From: Lachnospiraceae bacterium
Lineage (GTDB): Bacteria; Bacillota; Clostridia; Lachnospirales; Lachnospiraceae
Reading direction: 5' to 3'
Length of the DNA stretch: 32,174 nt
Assembly (NCBI GenBank): GCA_011959805.1
Contig: BLMC01000032.1
Span: 1-32,174 of the forward strand
The notes under the pieces: generated by a model
Databases searched by the model: none
What the model was told of the DNA's origin: nothing
Seen by the model: the letters and a program-made list of their open reading frames with translations, nothing else
Position numbers and translations under genes: made by a program
Part shown: positions 25,046 through 32,174 of the stretch, in pieces
How positions within the stretch are numbered: the stretch's first letter is position 1
Layout: the number at the start of each line of letters is the position of its first letter

Positions 25046-25891
25046 TTAATATTGTGGATTGTTCATTGATTTATTGCGCACAGACATTATATCCAAATAT
25101 AAGTCAGTCTCTGCCATGCTCAGATAAGGAATAATCCAGATTAGTGGAATACCACAAGTAAAGATACTGAGTAGGAATAAAGGAATAAAACTTATATATA
25201 ACAAGAGCAATCGCATTTTATTTCCACGCATCACTTCAAAACTCTTTTTTAACGTCATAGTTGCAGTCCAATCAGGAAAGTCAAGTACCATAAAATATAC
25301 TGGAAAAAAAGGTAATGTTAATATAGTAGAAATAATAGTACAAATCAACATAATCAGATAAAATTTCATAGAAGCATTGTAAAATACACTGTAAGCTTCC
25401 AAAAACTCGTGATTATCAATTACATTTCCAGAAAGGAAGAGCCCAAATTCATTTCCGCTATTTTTAAAAAGAGGAATGGAATTGACAATATCATTGTATT
25501 GTATAGTAGCAATATCAAGTGGTATCATACAAATTGATTGAATCACAGCAATCACAACACTAATTTTTAAAATTTTTACTGTATTTTGCTGGAATCCGCA
25601 AAATAAATCGCTGATTGTACTTGACATATTGCAAGCGGATTTTAAAAAAATAAATGCTGTGCCTGCGCTTAAAATAGAGGTGCCTACCTGTACAAAAAAT
25701 ACAAGAATATAATTCATAAGATAACCGATAGAAGTATTAGTTGGAATTAATACAGAAACGAGATTTACTGCCAAAATGGTAATAATAAATTTGACAAGAG
25801 TTGCACTAATCAAGATACCCAAATGCTGACTTGTGTGCATACGTGCCAGAGATTTTATCTCCAAATTGGTTTTATATTGCGGCTGTTGCAT
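25046..25891 (-). CDS. DUF975-family integral membrane protein
   Basis: A 281-residue hydrophobic protein with about six membrane segments. Features that fit the DUF975 family are KSLARMHTSQHLGIL near the N terminus, the LKKSFEVMRGNKMRLLLLYISFI segment, and FTCGIPLIWIIPYLSMAETDLYLDI near the end; in relatives these read S..LM.GNK..LF.L.LSF and TLGI..LWL.PY. The function of the family is unknown. AAGGAAGG lies 9 bases before ATG 25891. It is transcribed toward secA-prfB and ends at a shared terminator. Confidence 0.8.
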   Translation of the reverse strand: MQQPQYKTNLEIKSLARMHTSQHLGILISATLVKFIITILAVNLVSVLIPTNTSIGYLMNYILVFFVQVGTSILSAGTAFIFLKSACNMSSTISDLFCGFQQNTVKILKISVVIAVIQSICMIPLDIATIQYNDIVNSIPLFKNSGNEFGLFLSGNVIDNHEFLEAYSVFYNASMKFYLIMLICTIISTILTLPFFPVYFMVLDFPDWTATMTLKKSFEVMRGNKMRLLLLYISFIPLFLLSIFTCGIPLIWIIPYLSMAETDLYLDIMSVRNKSMNNPQY

Positions 25892-26195
25892 AGTAATAAA
25901 CCTTCCTTAAATAGAATTTTCGGTTCCAAGATTATTTTCTAAATAGTTTGCGATACTGATAAAGTAAGAAATTGTTTTATTGTCGTAAGAATTATGGAAC
26001 CGTATGAAGATGATTGTATCATGTTTAATACAATAAAACAATGAAATCCAAGTGAAATTTTCTTGAATCGTATAGTATTTTATCATATAATTGTAGTATC
26101 GCTGTTTTAGGATATTTATACACAGCAATTATACAACAAGAAACAATCAAGAGAGGATTAGTTTCTAAAATAGGATAAGAAGGAAAAGAGCGGCA
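25892..26195. other. Divergent intergenic region between the DUF975 gene and tex
   Basis: About 300 bases with no convincing gene. It holds the tex promoter (26063-26091) and a perfect 8-bp inverted repeat, CGGTTCCA (25921-25928) with TGGAACCG (25995-26002), whose arms are 66 bases apart. I could not find a clear promoter for the DUF975 gene. Confidence 0.6.
26063..26091 (+). promoter_or_regulatory. Promoter of tex
   Basis: TTGAAT (26063-26068) and a perfect TATAAT (26086-26091) are 17 bases apart. The predicted leader is just under 100 bases. Confidence 0.65.
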
Positions 26196-28541
26196 ATGGA
26201 TATTATTTTAAAGTTGAAAGAAGAATTAAATGTTGAGAAATGGCAGATTGAGGCTGCTGTTAAACTCATTGATGAAGGAAATACAATTCCGTTCATCTCC
26301 AGATATCGCAAGGAGGTAACAGGCTCTCTGAATGATGAAATTTTGAGGAATCTAAATGAAAGATTAGGGTATCTTAGAAATCTGGAAGAGAAGAAAGAGC
26401 AAGTGCTTGGCAGTATTGAGGAACAAGGAAAACTGACAGAGGAGTTAAAAGATAAGATTCTCGCTGCAGAAACAATGGTAGCAGTTGATGATTTATATCT
26501 CCCGTACAGACCAAAAAGAAAAACACGTGCGAGTGTTGCTAGAGAAAAAGGTCTTGATGGGTTGGCGGATATTATTCTTGCACAGACAACAGAGAAACCT
26601 TTGCATGAAGAAGCAGAGTGTTTTGTGAATGAGGAGAGAGGTGTCAAGAATATAAAGGAAGCTTTGCAGGGTGCAATGGATATTATTGCTGAGATGATTT
26701 CTGATGAAGCGGAATATAGAGCATATATTCGACAAGCAACTTTTGAGGAAGGAAAAATTCTCAGCACCGCAAAGGACGCAAAAACACAAAGTGTCTATGA
26801 AATGTACTATGATTTTGAGGAAGCTGTCGATAAAGTTGCCGGACATAGGATTCTTGCGTTAAATCGAGGAGAAAATGAAAAAATCCTTACAGTCAAGATT
26901 GAAGCGCCTATAGAGCGTATCAATCGTTACTTAGAGAAAAAGATAATTACAAGAGAAAATGAAAATACAACGCCGATTCTTCAAGAGGTAGTTGCAGACA
27001 GTTATAACCGATTGATTGCTCCTGCAATTGAGCGTGACATTAGGAACGAATTGACAGAAAAGGCAGAAGACGGTGCTATTTCTGTATTTGGTAAAAACTT
27101 GGAACAGTTGCTTATGCAACCGCCAATTGCCGGAAAAGTAGTTCTCGGCTGGGACCCAGCATTTCGGACAGGATGTAAACTTGCAGTGGTTGATGCAACA
27201 GGGAAGGTTCTTGATACAAAGGTTATCTATCCCACAGCGCCACAAAATAAAGTGGAAGAGGCAAAAAAAGAATTGAAGAAGCTTATTAGCAAATATAATG
27301 TAAGCTTGATTTCTGTAGGAAATGGTACTGCTTCACGGGAATCTGAACAAGTGATTGTAGAATTAATTAAGGAATTGGATACTCCGATACAGTATGTGAT
27401 TGTAAATGAGGCGGGGGCTTCTGTTTATTCTGCAAGCAAGCTTGCGACAGAGGAGTTTCCAAATTTTGATGTGGGGCAGCGGAGTGCGGCTTCCATTGCA
27501 AGACGTCTACAAGACCCTTTGGCAGAACTTGTTAAGATTGATCCTAAATCAATTGGGGTAGGGCAATATCAACATGATATGAATCAGAAAAAGCTTAGTG
27601 AGGCGCTCAATGGTGTTGTGGAAGACTCCGTAAACAAAGTTGGTGTGGATTTAAACACTGCATCAGCTTCACTGTTAGAATATATTTCGGGTATCAATAA
27701 GACAATTGCCAAAAATATTGTGGATTACAGGGAGACAAATGGACGTTTTACCAACAGAAAGCAGTTGTTGAAGGTAGCAAAACTTGGGCCCAAGGCTTTT
27801 GAACAGTGTGCTGGTTTTATGCGTATTCTAAATGGTGATAATCCGCTGGACGCTACCAGTGTCCATCCAGAATCTTATGATGCAGCATTAAAACTTTTGG
27901 AAAAACTTAATATTTCTATGGAGGATTTAAAAGAAATTCAGAAAAAGCCGATTTCTGTAAAGACTACGAAATCTATAAAGCAAGAAAAAGGAAAAAATAA
28001 TAAAAAACAGAGGATGGTCGTTAAAAATACCAATACTGCTATGGGAAAAGCACTCGCAGCAGCTATGGAGGGTGTAGCGTTTAATGTACCAGAGAAACAA
28101 AGTACAGAATCTTCTGCACAGCAAATAGCAAGTGGATTAGAAAAGCGCGTGAAAGACAAGAAAAAAATGGCAGAAGAACTAGGAATTGGCGAGATTACGC
28201 TGATAGATATTTTGAAGGAACTAGAAAAGCCTGCAAGAGATCCGCGAGAAAATATGCCAAAACCAATTTTGAGAAGCGATGTCCTAGAAATGAAAGACTT
28301 AAAGCCAGATATGATTTTAAAAGGGACTGTTAGAAATGTGATTGATTTTGGTGTTTTTGTTGATATTGGAGTTCATCAAGATGGACTCGTGCATATTTCC
28401 CAAATTACCAATAAATTTATCAAACATCCACTTGAAGCGGTCAGTGTTGGAGATATTGTCGATGTGAAAGTGTTGGATGTGGATATGATGAAGAAAAGAA
28501 TATCTTTGACGATGCGTCTTGATCAGGATACCCAAAAATAA
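26196..28541 (+). CDS. tex: Tex family S1 RNA-binding protein
   Basis: A 781-residue nucleic-acid-binding protein of the Tex/YqgF-S1 family, involved in transcription and stress tolerance. In order: the N-terminal helical Tex region (IPFISRYRKEVTGSLNDEILR at about 30-50, DDLYLPYRPKRKTRA), a YqgF RNase-H-like domain (VLGWDPAFRTGCKLAVVDATGKVLDTKVIYP), a helix-hairpin-helix region (SLLEYISGINKTIAKNIVDYRETNGRF), and a C-terminal S1 domain (ILKGTVRNVIDFGVFVDIGVHQDGLVHISQI). Between about residues 580 and 655 there is a Lys/Gln-rich insert, so the protein is longer than the roughly 720 residues of many relatives. AGGA lies 11 bases before ATG 26196. A lipoprotein gene follows 27 bases later. Confidence 0.95.
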   Translation: MDIILKLKEELNVEKWQIEAAVKLIDEGNTIPFISRYRKEVTGSLNDEILRNLNERLGYLRNLEEKKEQVLGSIEEQGKLTEELKDKILAAETMVAVDDLYLPYRPKRKTRASVAREKGLDGLADIILAQTTEKPLHEEAECFVNEERGVKNIKEALQGAMDIIAEMISDEAEYRAYIRQATFEEGKILSTAKDAKTQSVYEMYYDFEEAVDKVAGHRILALNRGENEKILTVKIEAPIERINRYLEKKIITRENENTTPILQEVVADSYNRLIAPAIERDIRNELTEKAEDGAISVFGKNLEQLLMQPPIAGKVVLGWDPAFRTGCKLAVVDATGKVLDTKVIYPTAPQNKVEEAKKELKKLISKYNVSLISVGNGTASRESEQVIVELIKELDTPIQYVIVNEAGASVYSASKLATEEFPNFDVGQRSAASIARRLQDPLAELVKIDPKSIGVGQYQHDMNQKKLSEALNGVVEDSVNKVGVDLNTASASLLEYISGINKTIAKNIVDYRETNGRFTNRKQLLKVAKLGPKAFEQCAGFMRILNGDNPLDATSVHPESYDAALKLLEKLNISMEDLKEIQKKPISVKTTKSIKQEKGKNNKKQRMVVKNTNTAMGKALAAAMEGVAFNVPEKQSTESSAQQIASGLEKRVKDKKKMAEELGIGEITLIDILKELEKPARDPRENMPKPILRSDVLEMKDLKPDMILKGTVRNVIDFGVFVDIGVHQDGLVHISQITNKFIKHPLEAVSVGDIVDVKVLDVDMMKKRISLTMRLDQDTQK

Positions 28542-28568
28542 AAGTAGGGTGAGAATGAGGAGATGGAA

Positions 28569-29309
28569 ATGATGAAGAAAAGAAGAAAGTCTATATTATT
28601 GCTGGCGATAATAGGAGTGTTCTTAATTAGCGGATGTGGCGCAAAAGAAAAGGTACAAGAGACATCAAGTGAGATATTCATTAATGAGGTACTTTCGTCT
28701 GTAGAGGAACAAACAACAGTTGCAAATGAAATGCAGTTAATAACTTCCGATGAAATACAGCTCGAAACATTTGTTCAGAGCGAAGAACCAGCAAAGATGG
28801 AAAGTGTATCAGAGTCAGAATCTAGCAGCGAACAGGAAACAAAAATAACACAAATGACGCCTGCCAAAGAAGTAAAATACATGGATATTGCTTATGTATT
28901 TAAGCCATATGAACATGTGATAGTAGAAATATCCTTTCAAATGCCGGAGGATTGGAACTATACACTCCAGGATGTGGAGGAGGAATTTCCTGAATGGGGA
29001 TATTCTGTTAAAGTGCCAGGAAGGGAAGATGCAATTTTTAGTATTTTTGGACAGTATGGGACGCTGACCGCCGATGGTTCAAATGGGCCAAAGTCTTTTC
29101 AGACATCACAAGGGCTGATAGGACAGTATTTTTGGGACGAATATATACATGATGACGGAAATCCTGCAATACAGGGAACGATTGTTTTTGATACGGAGCT
29201 TGTAGGTTTCTATGGTGTCAGTTTTAATATGCCAAAAAGTGTTTACAGTGAAAACAAGGATAGCATAGACAAAGTGATCCAAAGTATTGTTATCAAGGAA
29301 GTACAATAA
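28569..29309 (+). CDS. Putative lipoprotein of unknown function
   Basis: A 246-residue exported lipoprotein. The signal peptide (KKRRKSILLLAIIGVFL) ends in the lipobox LISGC, so the mature protein would be anchored by its lipid-modified cysteine. A low-complexity Glu/Ser-rich linker follows to about residue 100, then a compact C-terminal domain (about 110-246: VIVEISFQMPEDWNYTLQDVEEEFPEWGYSVKV with GFYGVSFNMPKSVYSENKDSIDKVIQSI). I do not recognise that domain. GAGGAG lies 6 bases before ATG 28569; ATG 28563 directly abuts it and ATG 28572 is also possible. It is close to tex and may share its transcript. Confidence 0.8.
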   Translation: MMKKRRKSILLLAIIGVFLISGCGAKEKVQETSSEIFINEVLSSVEEQTTVANEMQLITSDEIQLETFVQSEEPAKMESVSESESSSEQETKITQMTPAKEVKYMDIAYVFKPYEHVIVEISFQMPEDWNYTLQDVEEEFPEWGYSVKVPGREDAIFSIFGQYGTLTADGSNGPKSFQTSQGLIGQYFWDEYIHDDGNPAIQGTIVFDTELVGFYGVSFNMPKSVYSENKDSIDKVIQSIVIKEVQ

Positions 29310-29757
29310 ATAATGATATATTACAAGCATGTTTCGCGCGTCGTAATTATGCTTATTTTCCACGTATTGGATATTTATCAGATGTTAGAAATAAGTCATT
29401 TACGATTTCGTCTGAAATTCAAGAAAGCATAGATATGGCGAATCCAAGTCTGGATGATGTTTTTCAGAAATTTGAAGGACAGTGGATATTTGATGAAGAT
29501 CGTGTTGCATGTGTTGGCATTGAAAGGACAGAATCGTGTGCATATGGTGTTGAAGGAAGTAATTGGACTGTTTGGGTAAGTGGCGGTGATATCATTTCTG
29601 ACCTTGATATATATGGCTATACAAAAAACAGCATCATATTTAAGATTTTACATGATGGATATGATTTTTTTATGTACTTTCATTTAACATGGCCAATTCG
29701 ATTACTCTTGAATATGGAATTTCTTTAGATACAGATAATATTATCGTTTGTGACTGA
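29309..29757 (+). pseudogene. Decayed gene fragment (no start, frameshifted end)
   Basis: One frame stays open from about 29309 and reads as protein (ACFARRNYAYFPRIGYLSDVRNKSFTISSEIQ, then ANPSLDDVFQKFEGQWIFDEDRVACVGIERTES and VEGSNWTVWVSGGDIISDLDIYGY), but it has no start codon or ribosome site before an internal ATG at 29435. Just after a run of seven Ts (29665-29671) the frame turns into unlikely sequence and stops at 29726-29728. Adding one T gives a plausible ending, VLSFNMANSITLEYGISLDTDNIIVCD, stopping at 29755-29757. The fragment has thus lost its 5' end and carries a frameshift. The parent family is unknown. A 97-residue protein from ATG 29435 is the alternative. Confidence 0.6.
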
Positions 29758-29786
29758 AAATGCCAATTTATAGAGATAATAAATAC

Positions 29787-29821
29787 ATCCTGATTTGTAC
29801 GCCTGCTAAAGCAGATGGGAG
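29787..29821 (+). repeat. Hairpin repeat element, copy B
   Basis: The second copy of the element at 5858-5896. It shares CCTGATTT, CCTGC, AAAG and CAGATGGGAG with copy A and has a shorter inner stem, CTGC/GCAG around a TAAA loop. It lies right after the decayed fragment and before the carB terminator. Confidence 0.5.
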
Positions 29822-29907
29822 AAAAAATATATGATGAAAATTAAAGTTGCACTTGCAACAGAATGAAGTGAAAGAAATTAGAATATATGACTGAACAAAA
29901 GCAAATA

Positions 29908-29952
29908 GGAGTCTTGCAGAAATTGGGTAATAGTTGATTTCTGTAAGACTCC
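29908..29952. terminator. Long hairpin, terminator of carB
   Basis: GGAGTCTTGCAGAAAT (29908-29923) pairs with ATTTCTGTAAGACTCC (29937-29952), a 16-bp stem with one G-U pair. The bases after it on the minus strand (TATTTGCTTTTG) are T-rich but interrupted. Its place 14 bases after the carB stop supports a terminator role. Confidence 0.65.
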
Positions 29953-29965
29953 GTTTGTTTAATTA

Positions 29966-32174
29966 TTATTTGTCTTTAACTTCACTGTGTAATTGTTGTA
30001 AAGATTTCACATCTGCATTTCCGTTTTTCTGTACGTATAAGATACCCTTTGCAGTGGCTCTTGCTCCAGCGAGGGTGGTCATGTAGGGAATCCGGCCTTT
30101 AATTGCAGCTTTTCTGAGATAACTGTCATCGTGCACACTATCCTTGCCGACGGGAGAGTTTATAATTAGAGAAATTTTTCCGTTGGTAATAAGATCAAGT
30201 ACATTTGGACGTCCTTCGTATAGCTTTTTAATCGGTTCAGCTTCAATACCTGCTTCGGAAATAGCTTTATATGTTCCATCGGTAGCAATAATCTCAAAAC
30301 CTGCTTTTTTGAAAAGTTGTGCAATCTCAACGACTTCGGGCTTGTCCTTACTATTGACCGACATCAAGACTGTGCCACTAAGCGGTAATTGAGTTTGCGT
30401 TGCCTCCTGCGCTTTGTAGAAAGCTTCACCGTAGTAGGGCGAGAGTCCTAACACTTCACCGGTAGAGCGCATTTCTGGTCCAAGAACAGGGTCCACTTCC
30501 GGGAACATATTGAATGGGAATACAGCTTCTTTGACACCATAGTATGGAATATCCTTTTCCTTTAAGTTCGGAACTGGCGAAGGACGAGAGGTAATTTCTG
30601 AGGTTATGATATCAGTTGCAAGTGGTACCATGCGAATGTTACATACCTTGGAAACAAGCGGCACAGTGCGCGATGCGCGGGGATTGGCTTCAAGTACATA
30701 AACTTTCCCCTTTTCAATAGCATATTGCATGTTCATCAAGCCCTTGACGTGCATCTCTTCTGCGATTTTCTTAGTGTATTCTTTGATCGTCGCCACATTT
30801 TCCGCTGTGATATGCACAGACGGGATAATGCACGCCGAGTCACCAGAGTGGACACCTGCAAGTTCAATATGTTCCATAACAGCTGGAACGAAAGCGTGAG
30901 TACCATCGCTGATGGCGTCTGCTTCACACTCAAGTGCATGATTGAGAAAACGGTCAATTAAAATCGGTCTGTCGGGGGTTACGCCTACAGCAGCGCTCAT
31001 ATAGCTAACCATACTCTCATCATCATATACCACTTCCATGCCACGGCCCCCAAGCACATAAGAGGGACGAACCATAACAGGATAACCAATTTTACCCGCG
31101 ATTGCCAGTGCCTCTTCGACGGTGGTCGCCATACCTGCCTCAGGCATTGGAACGCCTAATTTATCCATCATAGAGCGAAATAGGTCGCGATCTTCCGCTA
31201 AATCAATGATAGAAGGTGGTGTGCCAAGGATTTTTACGCCGTTTTTCTCTAGCTCTGAAGCAAGGTTTAGTGGTGTCTGACCACCAAACTGAGCAATGAC
31301 ACCAAGGGGCTTTTCTTTGTGGTAGATGCTAAGTACATCTTCTAAGGTAAGTGGCTCAAAGTAGAGTTTATCAGAGGTATCATAGTCTGTTGAGACTGTC
31401 TCAGGATTACAATTGACAATAATTGTCTCAAAACCAAGCTCCTTTAAGGCGAATGCGGCATGAACACAACAGTAATCAAACTCGATGCCTTGACCAATTC
31501 GGTTTGGTCCGCCGCCAAGAATCATAATCTTTGGCTTGTCGGTATGGACAGGATTTTTGTCCACTGCATTGTACGTGGAGTAGTAGTAAGCGCTGTCGGA
31601 TGTACCACTGACATGAACTCCCTCCCAAGCTTCTTCCATGCCAAGTGCAATCCGTCTATTGCGAATTGTTTCTTCTGGAATTTCCAAAATTTGGCTTAGG
31701 TATTTGTCAGAAAATCCATTTTTCTTTGCAGAAATCAGAGCTTCATCCGAGGGAAGTGCGCCTTTTGATTGTACAAGGGCTTCCTCCTCCTCAACCAGTT
31801 CTTGCATTTGTTTTACAAAATAGTGTTTGACCTTAGTAATATCAAAAATTTCATCCACCGTGGCACCTTTTCTTAGAGCTTCATACATAATAAAATGGCG
31901 GTCACTAGAAGGGTGCGCCAGCATAAGCAGCAAATCTTCTTTAGATTTTGAGTTGTAGTCTTTAGCATGTCCTAATCCATATCTGCCTGTCTCAAGACTT
32001 CGGATTGCTTTTTGGAAAGCTTCCTTATAAGTTTTTCCAATACTCATAACCTCACCGACGGCGCGCATTTGTGTGCCAAGCTTATCCTCAACACCCTTGA
32101 ATTTCTCGAATGCCCAGCGTGCAAATTTAATTACAACATAGTCACCATCAGGTACATATTGATCGAGTGTACCA
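29966..32174 (-). CDS. carB: Carbamoyl-phosphate synthase large subunit, 5' partial
   Basis: The C-terminal 735 or so residues of CarB, which makes carbamoyl phosphate from bicarbonate, ATP and ammonia for pyrimidine and arginine synthesis. The gene runs off the right edge, so an ATG at 32068 is internal: the frame continues upstream as VIKFARWAFEKFKGVEDKLGTQ, matching the first ATP-grasp half. Then come the oligomerisation domain, the second ATP-grasp half (ILGGGPNRIGQGIEFDYCCVHAAFAL; YPVMVRPSYVLGGRGMEVVYDDESM; YVLEANPRASRTVPLVSKV) and the C-terminal MGS-like allosteric domain (SLIINSPVGKDSVHDDSYLRKAAI). It is complete at its 3' end, with a hairpin after the stop. The small subunit gene carA would be expected outside the window. 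Confidence 0.97.
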   Translation of the reverse strand, partial: GTLDQYVPDGDYVVIKFARWAFEKFKGVEDKLGTQMRAVGEVMSIGKTYKEAFQKAIRSLETGRYGLGHAKDYNSKSKEDLLLMLAHPSSDRHFIMYEALRKGATVDEIFDITKVKHYFVKQMQELVEEEEALVQSKGALPSDEALISAKKNGFSDKYLSQILEIPEETIRNRRIALGMEEAWEGVHVSGTSDSAYYYSTYNAVDKNPVHTDKPKIMILGGGPNRIGQGIEFDYCCVHAAFALKELGFETIIVNCNPETVSTDYDTSDKLYFEPLTLEDVLSIYHKEKPLGVIAQFGGQTPLNLASELEKNGVKILGTPPSIIDLAEDRDLFRSMMDKLGVPMPEAGMATTVEEALAIAGKIGYPVMVRPSYVLGGRGMEVVYDDESMVSYMSAAVGVTPDRPILIDRFLNHALECEADAISDGTHAFVPAVMEHIELAGVHSGDSACIIPSVHITAENVATIKEYTKKIAEEMHVKGLMNMQYAIEKGKVYVLEANPRASRTVPLVSKVCNIRMVPLATDIITSEITSRPSPVPNLKEKDIPYYGVKEAVFPFNMFPEVDPVLGPEMRSTGEVLGLSPYYGEAFYKAQEATQTQLPLSGTVLMSVNSKDKPEVVEIAQLFKKAGFEIIATDGTYKAISEAGIEAEPIKKLYEGRPNVLDLITNGKISLIINSPVGKDSVHDDSYLRKAAIKGRIPYMTTLAGARATAKGILYVQKNGNADVKSLQQLHSEVKDK

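Noticed and set aside
25907-26128. 73-residue open frame on the minus strand upstream of tex
   Set aside because: It runs across the tex promoter region, is rich in Ile, Tyr and Asn as expected from AT-rich noncoding DNA, and has no ribosome site.
26165-26767. 200-residue open frame on the minus strand
   Set aside because: It mirrors the start of tex; its Ser/Phe-rich sequence is the usual complement of Glu/Lys-rich coding DNA, and it covers the tex ribosome site.
1-32174. CRISPR array, tRNA or rRNA genes, insertion sequence or prophage
   Set aside because: I saw no regularly spaced direct repeats, no tRNA-like cloverleaf with a TTCGAAT-type arm, no transposase or integrase, and no phage structural gene.

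Overview
The window looks like a chromosomal segment of a low-GC Firmicute, most probably a Lachnospiraceae member. This rests on base composition, AGGAGG-type ribosome sites, gene families (DUF975, DUF5722, SIMPL, SpoIID-like), a Firmicute-style secA-prfB pair and a 6S RNA of recognisable form. That is inference from content; no database was searched. Most of the window is ordinary core genome, with two short accessory-looking patches.

Layout. 1-2527: the end of a WYL-domain regulator, then a cytoplasmic GH32 sucrose/fructan hydrolase. 2557-4967 (minus): a two-gene operon of a LuxE-family acyl-activating enzyme and a LuxC-family acyl-CoA reductase. 5207-5733: two small cysteine-rich proteins, the second too short for routine ORF calling. 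5973-6908: an ADP-ribosylglycohydrolase. 6909-7430: a terminator-like region and two promoters, one preceded by a CTTAAA direct repeat. 7431-10696: an OmpR-family response regulator and its multi-pass histidine kinase. 10767-15655: a secreted glycosidase-like DUF5722 protein and a very large STAND-like/TPR/GGDEF protein, with their own near-consensus promoter inside the end of the kinase gene. 15767-15945: 6S RNA with promoter and terminators. 16120-19374: SpoIID-like protein, YihY/BrkB membrane protein, unknown membrane protein. 19434-20249 (minus): SIMPL-domain protein. 20673-24973: secA, prfB (with its programmed +1 frameshift) and a membrane-anchored unknown protein, closed by a terminator. 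25046-25891 (minus): DUF975 membrane protein. 26196-29309: tex and a lipoprotein. 29309-29757: a decayed gene fragment. 29966 to the end (minus): the last two thirds of carB.

How the parts fit. The two-component system, the secreted DUF5722 protein and the GGDEF protein lie in one direction and plausibly form an envelope or surface-polysaccharide sensing unit with a c-di-GMP output. The LuxE-LuxC pair has no luciferase or LuxD beside it, so it probably makes an acyl aldehyde for something other than light. A short hairpin element occurs twice, 24 kb apart, beside the two accessory patches.

The most useful observations are the orphan LuxE-LuxC operon, the degenerate STAND-TPR-GGDEF protein with its DUF5722 partner, the response-regulator-like direct repeat, the 45-residue cysteine-rich ORF, the frameshifted fragment at 29.3-29.8 kb, the repeated hairpin and the odd start of the SpoIID-like gene.
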